43,180 nucleotides of DNA from Caldithrix sp. (GTDB taxonomy: Bacteria; KSB1; UBA2214; DYKH01): positions 1-43,180 of the forward strand of contig DYKH01000035.1 in the NCBI GenBank assembly GCA_020722685.1. The letters are read 5' to 3'. This document shows, piece after piece, positions 34,085 to 43,112 of the stretch (its first letter is position 1; each line of letters begins with the position of its first letter). Both the position numbers and the translations under genes were made by a program. The notes under the pieces were generated by a model that was not told the DNA's origin, made no database searches, and was given only the letters and a program-made list of their open reading frames with translations.

Positions 34085-34552
34085 ATGTTTTTGGGAGACA
34101 GTCTTGGTGCTTTTGGCAAAGAGGTGCTGCAAATTTGCAAAGAGGAAAACGTGCTGCTGGATTGCACTGTTCAGGATACGGAGCTCATGGCAATCATCAT
34201 GAAGGATTTAGGGGGCCGGGCCCTGTTTCGCATGCATGCCGATAAAGCCGTCCAATTCATGGATTGGATAAAAAAACGGACGGATAAGAAACGGCATTTG
34301 CTGGTCATTGAATGCTCGCCCGGCTGCCGAATGGAAGACCTCTTCGCCATCATGGATTCCTTCGACTGTGAAAGGATTCATCTTTCGTTCAACTCATGGA
34401 ACGGATCCGGGCTGAATGAGGAAAATCTCGCCGGGCCATTTTCTTTGCTACAGAGTCTCTACGATATTCGGGTTAGTAATGCAGGCAAAGAGAAGGCTTA
34501 CAAAGAGATGGTTGCGGTTTTAGGTGGGAATTTGAAACAGTTCTTACAATGA
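34085..34552 (+). pseudogene. Hypothetical protein, probably N-terminally truncated
   Basis: This plus-strand frame of 155 codons from ATG 34085 has coding-like composition (CKEENVLLDCTVQDTELMAI, LLVIECSPGCRMEDLFAIMD). It has no ribosome binding site. The same frame is already open and protein-like 15 codons upstream (VYFLTIDHSRTDP) back to a TGA at 34037-34039, where no start codon exists. This suggests a longer gene whose 5' part was lost or frameshifted. I do not recognise the family. The strand is opposite to its neighbours. If the upstream stop is a sequence error the gene may be intact. Confidence 0.5.
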
Positions 34553-34565
34553 GTTGCTCATTCTC

Positions 34566-34598
34566 AACTCTGACAGGGTTTCAAACCCTGTCTGAGTT
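34566..34598. repeat. Palindromic element, copy 2 (one mismatch)
   Basis: AACTCTGACAGGGTT and AACCCTGTCTGAGTT around TCA form a near copy of the element at 32588-32620. The stop of the small minus-strand frame downstream of the transporter lies inside it. Confidence 0.85.
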
Positions 34599-34887
34599 CA
34601 GTGCCAGTTTCCACATTAGCTCATTTCTTTGCTCCTTGTCCTTGGGCAGGAGGTAAAAGGACAGGTCAAAACCATCGTTGGCGCCAATGGTTTGCATGCT
34701 CACCAAGTTAGCCCTGCGGCACCGGGGGTAAAAGACCATGGCGCAGGCCGCTTCACATTCCAGCAGATCGCATACTTCCCCTCCTTGCCAGCGTTGCAAA
34801 AGACCGAGAGCGTTACGCCACGCAAAGTCTGCAAAGGAGAAAGCCTTGCGAGCTTGGCTGAAGGAAAAAATGCGAGCCGCTAAACCG
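34581..34887 (-). other. Possible gene remnant downstream of SSS transporter
   Basis: The minus-strand frame just after the transporter stop is open for about 100 codons and reads like protein in places (NLVSMQTIGANDGFDLSFY, KDKEQRNELMWKLALNS). Its only starts are TTG or ATG within it and its last codons come from the palindrome. It may be a decayed gene end or chance coding. No family is recognised. Confidence 0.25.
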
Positions 34888-36846
34888 TCATGCGGTTATT
34901 TCCTTAGCCGGCGGCAATTGCCGGTACCAAAAGAAATACAAGCCGATAAGGGACACGATTAGAATCCCTGCCGTAATCGTCGCGTCGTGATATTGCTTCA
35001 GGATAAGCTGCATCGGGAGCATAAGAATGGTGATTTGCCATCCCAAGGCGAAGGGCAAGGCGATGAGATCGTTGCGATGCTCTCTTTGCATGGCCAAATT
35101 TTCTGCGGCGCTTAGTAGGGAGCGCAGTGGCTTCCAAAGCCCAAAGGGTTTGGTGGTGCGATAAAAATTCTGCAAGACCCCCGTATCCGTTGGTGGCGTC
35201 AAATAAGTGCCGAGGATGCTTCCGGCGGTGCCGATGACCAGGATGTAGACGAACTGCTGCCACTCCGGCATGAACGGCAGAAAGAAACGCTGCAAAAGGG
35301 CAGCCGCCAAGCCGATGAGCGTGCCGATGGCAAAGCCGCCGGCGTTGAAGCGCCACCAGTAGAAGCGCAGCACGGTCGGCACGGTCACGCCGCCCACCAG
35401 ACCCATGGTGATCCAACCCCAAATGTCGTTGATGCTGCGGGTAGAGTAGGCCATGGCAAAACCGAGGAGGTTGACGATGGCGCCAAAAGCGTATGTCACG
35501 TAGATCAATTCCTTGTTGCCGGCGTTCTTACGCAGGTAACCCTGGTACAAATCTCGGGTCAAAAATCCGGTCGTGGCGTTGGTGATGGCGTTAAAAGTGG
35601 ACATGGCCGCGGCCATCAGCGCCACGAGGATCAAGCCGCGCAGTCCGGCGGGAATGCTGAAAAGCAGCACCGCGGGGAGAATGCGCTCCGGATCGATGTT
35701 GCCGTGATAGTTGAGCATGCTCAGCTTGGAAGGCCAGTCGGCGCCAAGAAGATGAGCCAACCCGGCTGTTAGCTCGGCAGGAAAGGACTGCGGATGATTG
35801 GCAATGTTGGCCAGCAAGTCGGGCCACTCGTTGATGGGCACGTTTCCCCCATGCGATTTGATCAAAGCGGCCGCTTGTACCAGCACGGTCTGATCCGGGA
35901 AGAGATTGTGCACCAGCACGATTCCGAGGGAGGCGAAGCTGATCATGAGCGGCCAGCGCAAAACCATGGTCCAGCCGGCGAGAAACGAAAGCAGGCCGCA
36001 ATCCCGGTCGCTGCGGGCGCCGAAATATCGCGGGTCCGCGCCGGTTCCCAAGCCTTGAATGATGGACTTGCCGAAATAGAAGAGCATCATCATGAACAGC
36101 CAACTGTACTCTTCATAGCCGGTGGGCATGGGCGTGTGAATCTGCGGCACCGAGCTGAGCCATTGCGGATTGCCGGTGACCGAGGCGGCCAGCGCGCCAA
36201 AATCGCCAACGCCGCTCAACGCCGCAACGGCCACGGCAACCACAAAGCCGACGCCCAGCCAGATGCAGAGAGACTGAAAAATATCCGAGACGATCACGCC
36301 GTAAAAGCCGGATTCGATGGTGTAGATCGCCGTCATGACCATCATGATAAGGGAGCAGACAAAGGGCGAGAAGGGCAGGAACATAGACAAAAACAGGCCG
36401 GCGCCTTTGAAAGAGTAGGCCAAAAGGCCCAACAACAAAACTACGTTCGACACGACCGACATCAGTCGGGAAAAATGCGCCCACTTGTCGGTGCCAAAGC
36501 GATAGATCATCCACTCGGCGCCGGTGATGACGCCGGAGCGGCGATGCCATTTGCCGACCCATAGCATGATGAACGCCAACACCAAGCAGGCGCCGCCGCG
36601 AAACTCGACGTAGATGCCGCGCGGCCCCAGCAGATAGAGGAAGGAGGTGATGATCATGGTGCCGGTCATATCGAACCAAAAGGTCATCTGCGACAGACCG
36701 AGCGCCCACCAGGGCATCTTACGTCCGGCTAAGAAATAATGCTCGATGCTGGTGGCCGCTTTTTTGCGAAAGTACACCCCGATCGAGATGAGGATCAAAA
36801 AGTATCCCACAAAAATGGCATAATCCCAAACGCGAAGATAGCCCAT
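34888..36846 (-). CDS. Sodium:solute symporter (SSS) family transporter
   Basis: This 652-residue inner-membrane protein has about 13-15 membrane helices. It has the SSS N-terminal pattern: YFLILISIGVYFRKK, the HYFLAGRKMPWWALGLSQM motif and TGAEWMIYRFG. It also has GLRGLILVALMAAAMSTFNAITN, the conserved helix where Na+ symporters have small polar residues. The subtype resembles SSS members found with carbohydrate or organic-acid genes. The solute is unknown; the long cytoplasmic C-terminal segment (RTTKPFGLWKPLRS...) may regulate it. The neighbouring class III aminotransferase is on the same strand, 323 bases upstream. Confidence 0.9.
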   Translation of the reverse strand: MGYLRVWDYAIFVGYFLILISIGVYFRKKAATSIEHYFLAGRKMPWWALGLSQMTFWFDMTGTMIITSFLYLLGPRGIYVEFRGGACLVLAFIMLWVGKWHRRSGVITGAEWMIYRFGTDKWAHFSRLMSVVSNVVLLLGLLAYSFKGAGLFLSMFLPFSPFVCSLIMMVMTAIYTIESGFYGVIVSDIFQSLCIWLGVGFVVAVAVAALSGVGDFGALAASVTGNPQWLSSVPQIHTPMPTGYEEYSWLFMMMLFYFGKSIIQGLGTGADPRYFGARSDRDCGLLSFLAGWTMVLRWPLMISFASLGIVLVHNLFPDQTVLVQAAALIKSHGGNVPINEWPDLLANIANHPQSFPAELTAGLAHLLGADWPSKLSMLNYHGNIDPERILPAVLLFSIPAGLRGLILVALMAAAMSTFNAITNATTGFLTRDLYQGYLRKNAGNKELIYVTYAFGAIVNLLGFAMAYSTRSINDIWGWITMGLVGGVTVPTVLRFYWWRFNAGGFAIGTLIGLAAALLQRFFLPFMPEWQQFVYILVIGTAGSILGTYLTPPTDTGVLQNFYRTTKPFGLWKPLRSLLSAAENLAMQREHRNDLIALPFALGWQITILMLPMQLILKQYHDATITAGILIVSLIGLYFFWYRQLPPAKEITA

Positions 36847-37169
36847 AAATCGGTTCCTCTCTCCATCAGGTTGCTGGTTTCCGGTTTATATGCCCGCCAA
36901 AGATTGCACGTCTGCCCACACTGTCATGCTGGAAGCATCTTTGCAAAATTACGGAATGGGTGCCGTTTGCGCTCGGTGCTGTTTTTCGCCAAGATTCTCG
37001 GACCAATTCTTTTTCCCGCGAAAAGAACCGGCATCGCAAGAATTCATGTTGCTTTAAAAGGAAAAAAATCTTAGAATGTCACCCGCAACCAAAGATTGCC
37101 CGACATAACCAAATTCACCTCGTGACTCTGGTTCTCTTTGAGGACGCAGAACAGCGATCAAAACTAAGT
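36847..37169. other. Gene-free spacer
   Basis: These 323 bases between the aminotransferase and the transporter contain no supported gene. Near 36922-36950 a TGTCATGCTGGAAGCATCTT-type sequence resembles common dispersed intergenic elements. Both flanking genes are on the minus strand, so transcription may continue through or restart here. Confidence 0.45.
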
Positions 37170-38366
37170 CTAAATCCTTTTGCAAGCTTCTCTCACTTTG
37201 TCCAGAGTCTCGTCTATGTCGCTCTCTCGATGGGAGTAATTGATAAACCACCGGTCATTTGCAAAGATACCCTTGGCAAAGAACCGCGTGAATAAGCGGT
37301 TCTTGAGTTCCTTCTCGTCACGTTCCATCCCCGCGGCAAATTTGATGAACGGAGCAGGTTCTACCCCGGATGCATACGCCGGAATCTGCATTTCTTTGAA
37401 TATCTCGTCAAAGCCGTCACGCAGGCGTTTGCCCATGGCGAAAATGTGCTCATGCACCGGCTCATTTTGTATGATCTCCATAGTGGCCTTGCAGGCCGCC
37501 AGAGAAAGGGTTTCGCCGCCGTGGGTGAGGGTGATGATCATCTTTTCCAGCGTCTGCATGTATTCGCGCTTGCCGGCAAAGACCGATAGCGGATAGCCGT
37601 TGGCGATGGCTTTGGCAAAGGCCGCCAAATCCGGGGTGACGCCGAAATATTCCTGTGCGCCGCCGCGGGCCAAACGAAATCCCGTGAGGACCTCGTCGAA
37701 AATAAGCAGCGTTCCATACGCGTCGCACAATTCCCGAAGGCGTTTCAGATAGTCCCTGGCTACCGTTTCGTTCCAGTCATAGGGCTCAATGATGGCGGCG
37801 GCGAGCTGATTTCCGTGTTCCGCGAAAACGCGCTCGACCGCGGCGACGTCGCCGTAAGATACCTCGTGGACGTATTGTTTCAATGCCGCCGGAATTCCGG
37901 CATTCGACCAATTGACCGCGAACCAATCATGAAAGCCGTGATAACCGCTGGAGAGAATATGCTCACGACCGGTGTGGCTGCGGGCTAAGCGGATGCAAGC
38001 CGTGCAGGCATCCGCACCGGTTTTCATAAAGCGAATCTGCTCGATCCAAGGAACGTTCTTGATGACCGCTTCGGCGGTTTCCAATTCGATGGGACTGGCC
38101 ATGCTGAAAACCACGCCGTTCTCCATCTGCGCACGCACGGCCTCATCGACGGCTTTGTACCGGTAGCCTAAAATGATGGGACCCAACGCGCAGCGGTAAT
38201 CGATATATTCGCGGCCGTCCAAGTCCCAAATACGGCAGCCGTTGGCGCGTTTGATGAATGCCGGCATGTCCGGCCACTCCGGTTTCAGGCGTTTGGCGTT
38301 GGTTTGCGTGGCCCAGGGAATGCGGTGGAGTGATGCTTCGAGGTGTGTTTGGGTTCGATTTGTCAT
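37170..38366 (-). CDS. Class III aminotransferase, glutamate-1-semialdehyde aminomutase-like
   Basis: This 398-residue PLP enzyme has the GSA-aminomutase subgroup layout. GREYIDYRCALGPIILGY, MKTGADACTACIRLAR and SSGYHGFHDWF come first. IFDEVLTGFRLARGG (PLP Asp about 224), LAAFAKAIANGYPLS with Schiff-base lysine about 252 and THGGETLSLAA follow. It lacks the tight GSA-M sequence, so sugar or amino-acid aminotransfer is more likely than heme synthesis. ATG 38366 is preceded by GGGA; a TTG at 38381 would add five residues. It diverges from the second SSS gene across a repeat-rich spacer. Confidence 0.88.
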   Translation of the reverse strand: MTNRTQTHLEASLHRIPWATQTNAKRLKPEWPDMPAFIKRANGCRIWDLDGREYIDYRCALGPIILGYRYKAVDEAVRAQMENGVVFSMASPIELETAEAVIKNVPWIEQIRFMKTGADACTACIRLARSHTGREHILSSGYHGFHDWFAVNWSNAGIPAALKQYVHEVSYGDVAAVERVFAEHGNQLAAAIIEPYDWNETVARDYLKRLRELCDAYGTLLIFDEVLTGFRLARGGAQEYFGVTPDLAAFAKAIANGYPLSVFAGKREYMQTLEKMIITLTHGGETLSLAACKATMEIIQNEPVHEHIFAMGKRLRDGFDEIFKEMQIPAYASGVEPAPFIKFAAGMERDEKELKNRLFTRFFAKGIFANDRWFINYSHRESDIDETLDKVREACKRI

Positions 38367-38390
38367 TTTTGATTTTCCCAAGAAACCGTT

Positions 38391-38428
38391 GACAGGATGC
38401 TCAGGATCAGAGCGGATCGACTGGATTC
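38391..38428. repeat. Direct repeat, copy 1, in divergent spacer
   Basis: The 38 bases starting GACAGGATG recur with three changes at 38492-38529. They lie in the divergent spacer between the aminotransferase and the SSS gene. Confidence 0.8.
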
Positions 38429-38491
38429 ACTTTTGATAAAATTCTAATCAAATGGCTCAGAGCCGACACAAAAGCCGAGGTTGACCAAAAT

Positions 38492-38529
38492 GACAGGATG
38501 TCCAGGATCAGAGCGGATCGACTGGATCC
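38492..38529. repeat. Direct repeat, copy 2, with inverted copy nearby
   Basis: This near copy of 38391-38428 (GACAGGATG...GGATCGACTGGATCC) is followed by a shorter inverted version at about 38576-38606 (ending CCATCCTGTCC). The whole spacer 38367-38723 can therefore form imperfect stems. No gene is seen; a plus frame at 38481-38693 is repeat sequence only. Confidence 0.75.
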
Positions 38530-38723
38530 GGTCCTTGTTGCAACCGGGTCAACGGGTGGCATTGAAAATGATCTTGTCGATCCTTGAAATCCGGTCCATC
38601 CTGTCCGCTAAAGATTATGAGCAAATTCGCGAAAGGTCGTTTGATCAAGGATCGCCTGCTAAAGATAGCAACTCCACGACAAGATTCAAATGAATTTCCT
38701 CCTCAATTGACGAAGGATTTTGC

Positions 38724-40682
38724 ATGAACAGTTTGGCGGCAGTGGATTACTATGTTCTGATTTTTTACGCCGTCCTTTTGGTTGGTGTCGGTCTGTACTT
38801 TGCCAAGTTTGTGAAAGGGGCGCGGGAGTTCTTCACCGGCGGGAACATGATTCCCTGGTGGGTGGCCGGCATTTCCCTGTACATGAGTAGCTTCTCCGCC
38901 TGGACCTTTACCGGGGCGGCCGGATTCATCTATTTCACCGGTGGTTTTGGCATCATCTACTTTTTCACCTGGTCACTGGCCTATTTGATCGGCCATCGCA
39001 TCACCGCGGCGCGTTGGCGGCGATCCCGGGTCATGTCACCCATCGAATACACCTCCACTCGCTACAACGTCACTACACAGCAACTGGTTGGTTATGTGAT
39101 GGTGCTCAGCGGTTTGCTCAGTCGCGGCATCACTCTGACTGCCGTTGCCAAGGTGATCTCTTCCACCATTCAGGTGAATATTGATTACGTGATCCTGATT
39201 GCCGGGATCGTCGTTCTACTCTATACTCTGCTGGGAGGACTTTGGGCGGTCACCATTGCCGACGTCGTGCAGTTCATCATTCTTCTTGCCATCACCCTTA
39301 TCGTCATGCCGATTAGCATTAAAGTCGTAGGCGGGATGGGAACGTTCCTGCAAAATCTGCCCGAGCTCAAAATGGAGCACGTTTACAGCGGCATGAAGTA
39401 CGATGTGCACTATCTGGTTGCCATTACCCTGATTAACATCATGTCTTCGAACTGGGGCGCAGCGCAAAGATATTACAGCGTCAAAGATGAAAAAGACGCC
39501 AAACGGGTTGGCCTGACCACCGGGCTGCTGTTTCTGACAGCGCCCATACTCTTCGGCATCCCGCCCCTGGCAGCGCGGATATTGTGGCCGGATCTGTCCA
39601 CGGTGCCCTTTTTCGCTAATGTTTTCAAGCCGGAAGATCTAGTCTACCTCGGCATTGTCATGAAAACCATTCCCAATGGATTGATTGGATTTTTCCTCGC
39701 CGCCATGTTTTCCGCCACCTTGAGCACCATCGACACCACCATGAACGTCGATTCTTCGGTCATCTCCCGCGACCTTTACGGCGGGTTGGTGAATCCGCAT
39801 GCCACCGATAAGCAGATCCTGCGCGCCGGCAAGATTTCCACCGTCATTCTCGGCGTGGTCACGATTGTCACGGCCATGATCTATGCGAGGAGCGAGTTGG
39901 GGATTTTCAATCTGATGGTCATCTTTATCGCTCTCTTGCACATGCCGGTCGCCATCCCCATGGTTTTTGGGCTGGTTTTCAAGAAGCTTCCCCGCTGGTC
40001 CGCGGCAAGCGCCATTTCCTTGGGACTGCTCATCAGCGTGACGGCCAAGTTCGTATTGGGCTGGACTGTCGGTCCGCACATTTATGTCACCACCGTTACC
40101 ACCTTTGCTATCCTACTGCTTTCGCCGACTCTGTCGCGGCAATATCGCCGGAACCGCCTTCTTTGCGCCGCCATGATTCTGGCTTGGACGCTGATCGAGT
40201 TTCTTCTGCTCTACGCCACAAGCTCCTTGTCGGCCTCGCGGACGATACTGCTGGCCATGGCCGCTGCGGTATTTGCAGCCGGACTCTTGTTTTTCTCCCG
40301 CCTGTTTGCCAATGAAAGCCAGAACGACCGCGAAGTCGTGGACAAATTTTTCCACCACCTCTCCATCCCTGTTGATATTAGAAAGGAGGTCTATGCGACC
40401 GGCAGGAAAGAAGTGAGCACATTCCCCATTGTCGGTGTTTTCACCATGGTCATCGGCCTTTTCATCTTGCTGCTGATGTTGGGACCGGTGGCGAAAAATG
40501 ACTGGGTCATTTTTGTTTGGATGGGAGCGCTTTTATTGATCATCGGTTTTTTGCTGTATTATTTCGGCGGGCGCCGGGAACGACGTTTCGTGGAAGGCCT
40601 ATTGCAAGCGGACAAGGAATGTGGTGAAGCATCAATTTGGCAAGTAAGGGAGGAAATGCAAAAATCAAATAGCAAAATTTAG
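38724..40682 (+). CDS. Sodium:solute symporter (SSS) family transporter
   Basis: This second 652-residue SSS transporter diverges in sequence from the one at 34888-36846. It has about 14 membrane helices. It begins AAVDYYVLIFYAVLLVGVGLYF and has REFFTGGNMIPWWVAGISLYMSSFSAWTF, the GLIGFFLAAMFSATLSTIDTT helix with the Ser/Thr pattern of the sodium site, and DSSVISRDLYGG. The solute is probably a sugar or organic acid. AAGGA lies seven bases before ATG 38724. It is co-directional with the heparinase-like gene, about 340 bases on. Confidence 0.92.
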   Translation: MNSLAAVDYYVLIFYAVLLVGVGLYFAKFVKGAREFFTGGNMIPWWVAGISLYMSSFSAWTFTGAAGFIYFTGGFGIIYFFTWSLAYLIGHRITAARWRRSRVMSPIEYTSTRYNVTTQQLVGYVMVLSGLLSRGITLTAVAKVISSTIQVNIDYVILIAGIVVLLYTLLGGLWAVTIADVVQFIILLAITLIVMPISIKVVGGMGTFLQNLPELKMEHVYSGMKYDVHYLVAITLINIMSSNWGAAQRYYSVKDEKDAKRVGLTTGLLFLTAPILFGIPPLAARILWPDLSTVPFFANVFKPEDLVYLGIVMKTIPNGLIGFFLAAMFSATLSTIDTTMNVDSSVISRDLYGGLVNPHATDKQILRAGKISTVILGVVTIVTAMIYARSELGIFNLMVIFIALLHMPVAIPMVFGLVFKKLPRWSAASAISLGLLISVTAKFVLGWTVGPHIYVTTVTTFAILLLSPTLSRQYRRNRLLCAAMILAWTLIEFLLLYATSSLSASRTILLAMAAAVFAAGLLFFSRLFANESQNDREVVDKFFHHLSIPVDIRKEVYATGRKEVSTFPIVGVFTMVIGLFILLLMLGPVAKNDWVIFVWMGALLLIIGFLLYYFGGRRERRFVEGLLQADKECGEASIWQVREEMQKSNSKI

Positions 40683-41023
40683 AATGACAAATCAAAGTGC
40701 AAAACCTTCCTGCTATTGCTCATTTGTTTTTCAAATGCCGAGCCGAGTACACCGAGAATTGTCAAATCAGGTCTCTCCTTGAAAGCATGCCGATTTCCAT
40801 TCTCTCAAAGTCAGGCGCTAATCGCCCGGTCTTTCCTCTGCGAACTCGGCGTGAAGGCGGTGCGGAATTCAGCACGACATCTGTGTGGGTTTTGTGTGTC
40901 TTCAACACCGGTGTTCGGCCCCTGCAATTTGGATTTTACCGTATCATTCTGCTTCTTGCTTTTTGATCTTTGAGTTGGTGTTACCTTAATTCTGTTTCAA
41001 AAACAACTGGGAGAATATCGACC
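40683..41023. other. Gene-free spacer before heparinase-like gene
   Basis: These 341 bases hold no supported gene. Plus frames there (40697-40966 and 40716-40973) lack ribosome binding sites and known motifs. The end contains GGGAG before ATG 41024. Confidence 0.5.
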
Positions 41024-43063
41024 ATGCGAGCTTTTAATCATTCCATCAGTCGTCGGGACTTTATGCGCGACGGTAGTCTGGCTGCCGGCGCGTTGTCCGT
41101 GCTTCCTTCCCCAATGTCCTTATTCGCCAAGCCAATAGGCGACAAAAGCCTGCCGCTTGGTTTGCTCTTCGGCAAGGAAGATTTGGAGACCATCCGATCC
41201 CGCACCAAACATCCGCTCTTTGAAAAGTACTGGCAGGCGCTCGTCAAGATGGACACCGCGGGAGATTTCAAGTTCTTGCAGGAAGAGATTGATCTGCACA
41301 ACCACGTTCGCCACATCGCTAGAGCCTACACCATCCTCGAGCGAGAGGCATTTGTCTACCTGATGTCCGGTGATCGCCGGCGGGGGGAACTGGCGCATTT
41401 GGCAGTGCAACGAATCCTCGAATATCCCAAATGGGACTATTTTATCGAAGGCGGCAAGGAAACCTTTGGCCTGCAGCGAGCGCCGGGTTCGACCATCGCC
41501 ATGTGCTTGGCTTATGACTGGCTGGGCGACGTGCTCTCTGAAACAGAACGCCAGGAGATGCTGCGGCAAATCGGCGACAAAGGCTGCCAGCCGTGTTACG
41601 TCGCCCTGTACGGCATGCGTTATCCGGATCGCGTCAAAGGCTGGGGATTCGATCCCGAAAGCACCTACAGCGAAGAGCGCGATTTTAGCCGCTGGCCTCT
41701 CATTCTGGACAAGAGCAATCTCAAGGCTGTTCCCATGGGCGCCTTGGCCATCGGCCTTGCCACGCTCTGGGGCAAGGACGATCGCGTCGAAAAGTGGCTG
41801 GAAATGGTCGTCCACAGCTATCGGGAGTTTGTCAAGAACTTTGCGGCGGATGGGAGCTACAATGAAGGCTCATCCTATTGGGCCTACACTGCCTCCCACC
41901 TGGCTCTATTGGTGGAAGTCCTGCAGCGCAAAGCGGGACTCGAGTTATTCGATGCGGTAAATTTTCCGGGCATGATGGAATTCATCCTCGCATTGCAGAT
42001 GCCGCACAAGGGATTTCCTCGCGAGTGCGTGAATTTCGGCGACGCCGGCAGCAGCTTCGAATCCGGCATCGGCTTTTGGATTGCCAAAAAGTCGCGCGAT
42101 GGACTGGCGCAGTACGTAGCTGAAAATCACTCCCGAGAGCATAGCCATTACGCGCTGATTTGGTACGATCCAACCGTCCGGCCCACGCCTCCGACCAAGC
42201 AGGAGTATTTCAAGCATCTGGATTTGGATTGGATCATTGCCCGCACCGGCTATCAGGAAGACGATTTGGTGGTGGCCATGCGCAGCGGCGGGCCGTCCAA
42301 CCACGAGCACGCCGATCGCAATTCGATCTTGCTCAAAGCCTATGGCGAAGTTCTGCTGGCGGACGTGAAACATCCTCCTTATGACAACAAGCATCCGGCT
42401 TGGGTGCTGAGAACCTCTCCGGCGCATAACACCGTGATGATCGACGGCAAAGGCCACCAGTATCATGACGGCAAAGAGGGGACCAACGCCTCCCTGGCGG
42501 CGGCCAAGATCGTGCGCAAAGGGGACAGGGGCCATTATCTCTTTTGGGCCAGCGACGCGACCCCGGCGTATTCCTTGGTCAACGAGGACGTGCAATCGGT
42601 AACACGAACGGTCATCGTCTTCCCTGAATTCCCTTGCATCGCCGTAATGGACAAGCTGGTGATGAAGACTCAGCCGGCGCTCTTTTCCGCACGATGGCAC
42701 ATCGAAAACAAAGATGAAAAGGGACAAAGCACCATCGGGGGCGAGACGTTTATTATCAACCGACCCTTCGCCCGCTTCTTTGCGGCATGCAATGGCGCGA
42801 ACGGGATTAGAATTCTCCAAGACAAAGTGCCCGTACCGGAAAAAGAAGGCATCTACCCATTTGTCGAAGTCGCTGCTGCAGGGAAGGCTCGCGAGCCATT
42901 CTTGCTGATGGTCGGCTGTCCTGTCAAGGAGGGTGAAGCAAACCCGACAGTGGAAATCAAACGGGAGCAAAGCACATACCGGGTGACCGCTGTTGACAAG
43001 TCGAAAAGGCTGGAATTCGTAGTTTTCGACCAGGGGGCGCTGCCGGAGTTTGAGGTGTTGTAA
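41024..43063 (+). CDS. Tat-exported heparinase II/III-like polysaccharide lyase
   Basis: The protein has 679 residues from ATG 41024. The frame extends to 40970 but ATG 41024 has GGGAG before it and gives the export signal. The signal is twin-arginine (SRRDFMRDGSLAAGALSVLP). An alpha/alpha-toroid domain follows (about 90-370; YNEGSSYWAYTASHLALLVE), then a heparinase II/III-like beta-sheet domain with SGGPSNHEHADRNS (His 427 and 429, the metal/active-site region) and SPAHNTVMIDGKGHQ. Members eliminate uronate-containing polysaccharides such as heparin or alginate. The substrate is unknown. The transporter upstream may take up products. Confidence 0.88.
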   Translation: MRAFNHSISRRDFMRDGSLAAGALSVLPSPMSLFAKPIGDKSLPLGLLFGKEDLETIRSRTKHPLFEKYWQALVKMDTAGDFKFLQEEIDLHNHVRHIARAYTILEREAFVYLMSGDRRRGELAHLAVQRILEYPKWDYFIEGGKETFGLQRAPGSTIAMCLAYDWLGDVLSETERQEMLRQIGDKGCQPCYVALYGMRYPDRVKGWGFDPESTYSEERDFSRWPLILDKSNLKAVPMGALAIGLATLWGKDDRVEKWLEMVVHSYREFVKNFAADGSYNEGSSYWAYTASHLALLVEVLQRKAGLELFDAVNFPGMMEFILALQMPHKGFPRECVNFGDAGSSFESGIGFWIAKKSRDGLAQYVAENHSREHSHYALIWYDPTVRPTPPTKQEYFKHLDLDWIIARTGYQEDDLVVAMRSGGPSNHEHADRNSILLKAYGEVLLADVKHPPYDNKHPAWVLRTSPAHNTVMIDGKGHQYHDGKEGTNASLAAAKIVRKGDRGHYLFWASDATPAYSLVNEDVQSVTRTVIVFPEFPCIAVMDKLVMKTQPALFSARWHIENKDEKGQSTIGGETFIINRPFARFFAACNGANGIRILQDKVPVPEKEGIYPFVEVAAAGKAREPFLLMVGCPVKEGEANPTVEIKREQSTYRVTAVDKSKRLEFVVFDQGALPEFEVL

Positions 43064-43066
43064 CAA

Positions 43067-43112
43067 TCGGCAAGTGGCAAGTTCCAGGTCTCATGCTGCA
43101 GGTCGGGGATTG
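43067..43112. repeat. Degenerate GCAAGT/GCAGG tract
   Basis: The plus strand reads GGCAAGTGGCAAGTTCCAGG and then CATGCTGCAGGTCGGGG, a degenerate word repeat like the tract at 30470-30535. It follows the heparinase-like stop. The last 68 bases of the window hold nothing more. Confidence 0.4.

Noticed and set aside
35794..36564. Plus-strand frame of 256 codons
   Set aside because: It is antisense to the SSS transporter and rich in His/Asp/Gln, typical of a shadow frame.
41945..43066. Minus-strand frame of 373 codons
   Set aside because: It is antisense to the heparinase-like gene, which has a Tat signal and family motifs.
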